From positions 1 through 6,511 of the forward strand of contig JACREV010000217.1 in the NCBI GenBank assembly GCA_016218095.1: DNA of 6,511 nt, written 5' to 3'. Positions 6,465 through 6,511 of the stretch are shown piece after piece. The notes beneath the pieces were generated by a model. That model ran no database searches, was not told the DNA's origin, and saw only the letters and a program-made list of their open reading frames with translations. Made by a program: the position numbers and the translations under genes. Each line of letters starts with the position of its first letter. Within the stretch, counting starts at the first letter, position 1. This stretch comes from Deltaproteobacteria bacterium (GTDB lineage Bacteria > Desulfobacterota > GWC2-55-46).

Positions 6465-6511
6465 TTTTAAAGGAGACCTTTGCATAAACCATATGTCCGT
6501 ATAAGATCAGT
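6465..6511. other. Short edge sequence upstream of panC, content unresolved
   Basis: About 50 bases remain before the right edge. On the minus strand one frame stays open from the edge to a TGA at 6457-6455, ending in VYAKVSFKKGG, so it could be the tail of an upstream gene overlapping the panC start region. It is too short to identify and does not resemble the usual PanB ending. A small AAAGG-AGA-CCTTT inverted repeat lies at 6470-6482. No clear promoter is visible. Confidence 0.3.

Overview
The window is a GC-rich stretch of bacterial chromosome with every real gene on the minus strand, so it reads from right to left. Codon use is distinctive: AGG is common for Arg and ATA for Ile. This, together with the Tal-Pgi fusion, suggests a deep-branching, delta-proteobacteria-like or related uncultured lineage. 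I cannot place it further from the sequence alone. Nothing looks recently transferred: there is no insertion sequence, phage gene, tRNA, rRNA or CRISPR array.

Layout, following transcription. First comes panC (pantothenate synthetase, 6448-5582). After 20 bases comes panD (aspartate decarboxylase proenzyme, 5561-5181). A DUF502 membrane protein (5184-4522) overlaps panD by an ATGA. A hairpin with a T-rich tail (4481-4450) closes this group. A complete transketolase gene follows (tkt, 4409-2361). After 285 bases without a gene comes a fused transaldolase/glucose-6-phosphate isomerase (tal-pgi), which starts at 2075 and runs off the left edge with 691 codons visible. The 285-base gap holds a candidate promoter for tal-pgi, a strong hairpin near its centre, and an 11-base inverted repeat that brackets most of it.

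Function. PanD makes beta-alanine from aspartate and PanC joins it to pantoate, giving pantothenate for coenzyme A. Transketolase, transaldolase and phosphoglucose isomerase make up the reversible sugar-rearrangement part of the pentose phosphate pathway and its link to glycolysis. The DUF502 protein has no established bacterial role.

Most of the window is ordinary central metabolism, and I see no wholly new system. The most notable observation is in the transaldolase half of the fusion. The position of the Schiff-base lysine encodes arginine (Arg139), and the two side chains that hold the catalytic water are also changed (Glu to Asp108, Thr to Ser163). The isomerase half keeps its signatures and catalytic Glu. 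The transaldolase half may therefore be inactive or altered. The inverted repeat in the intergenic gap is the other point worth a second look.
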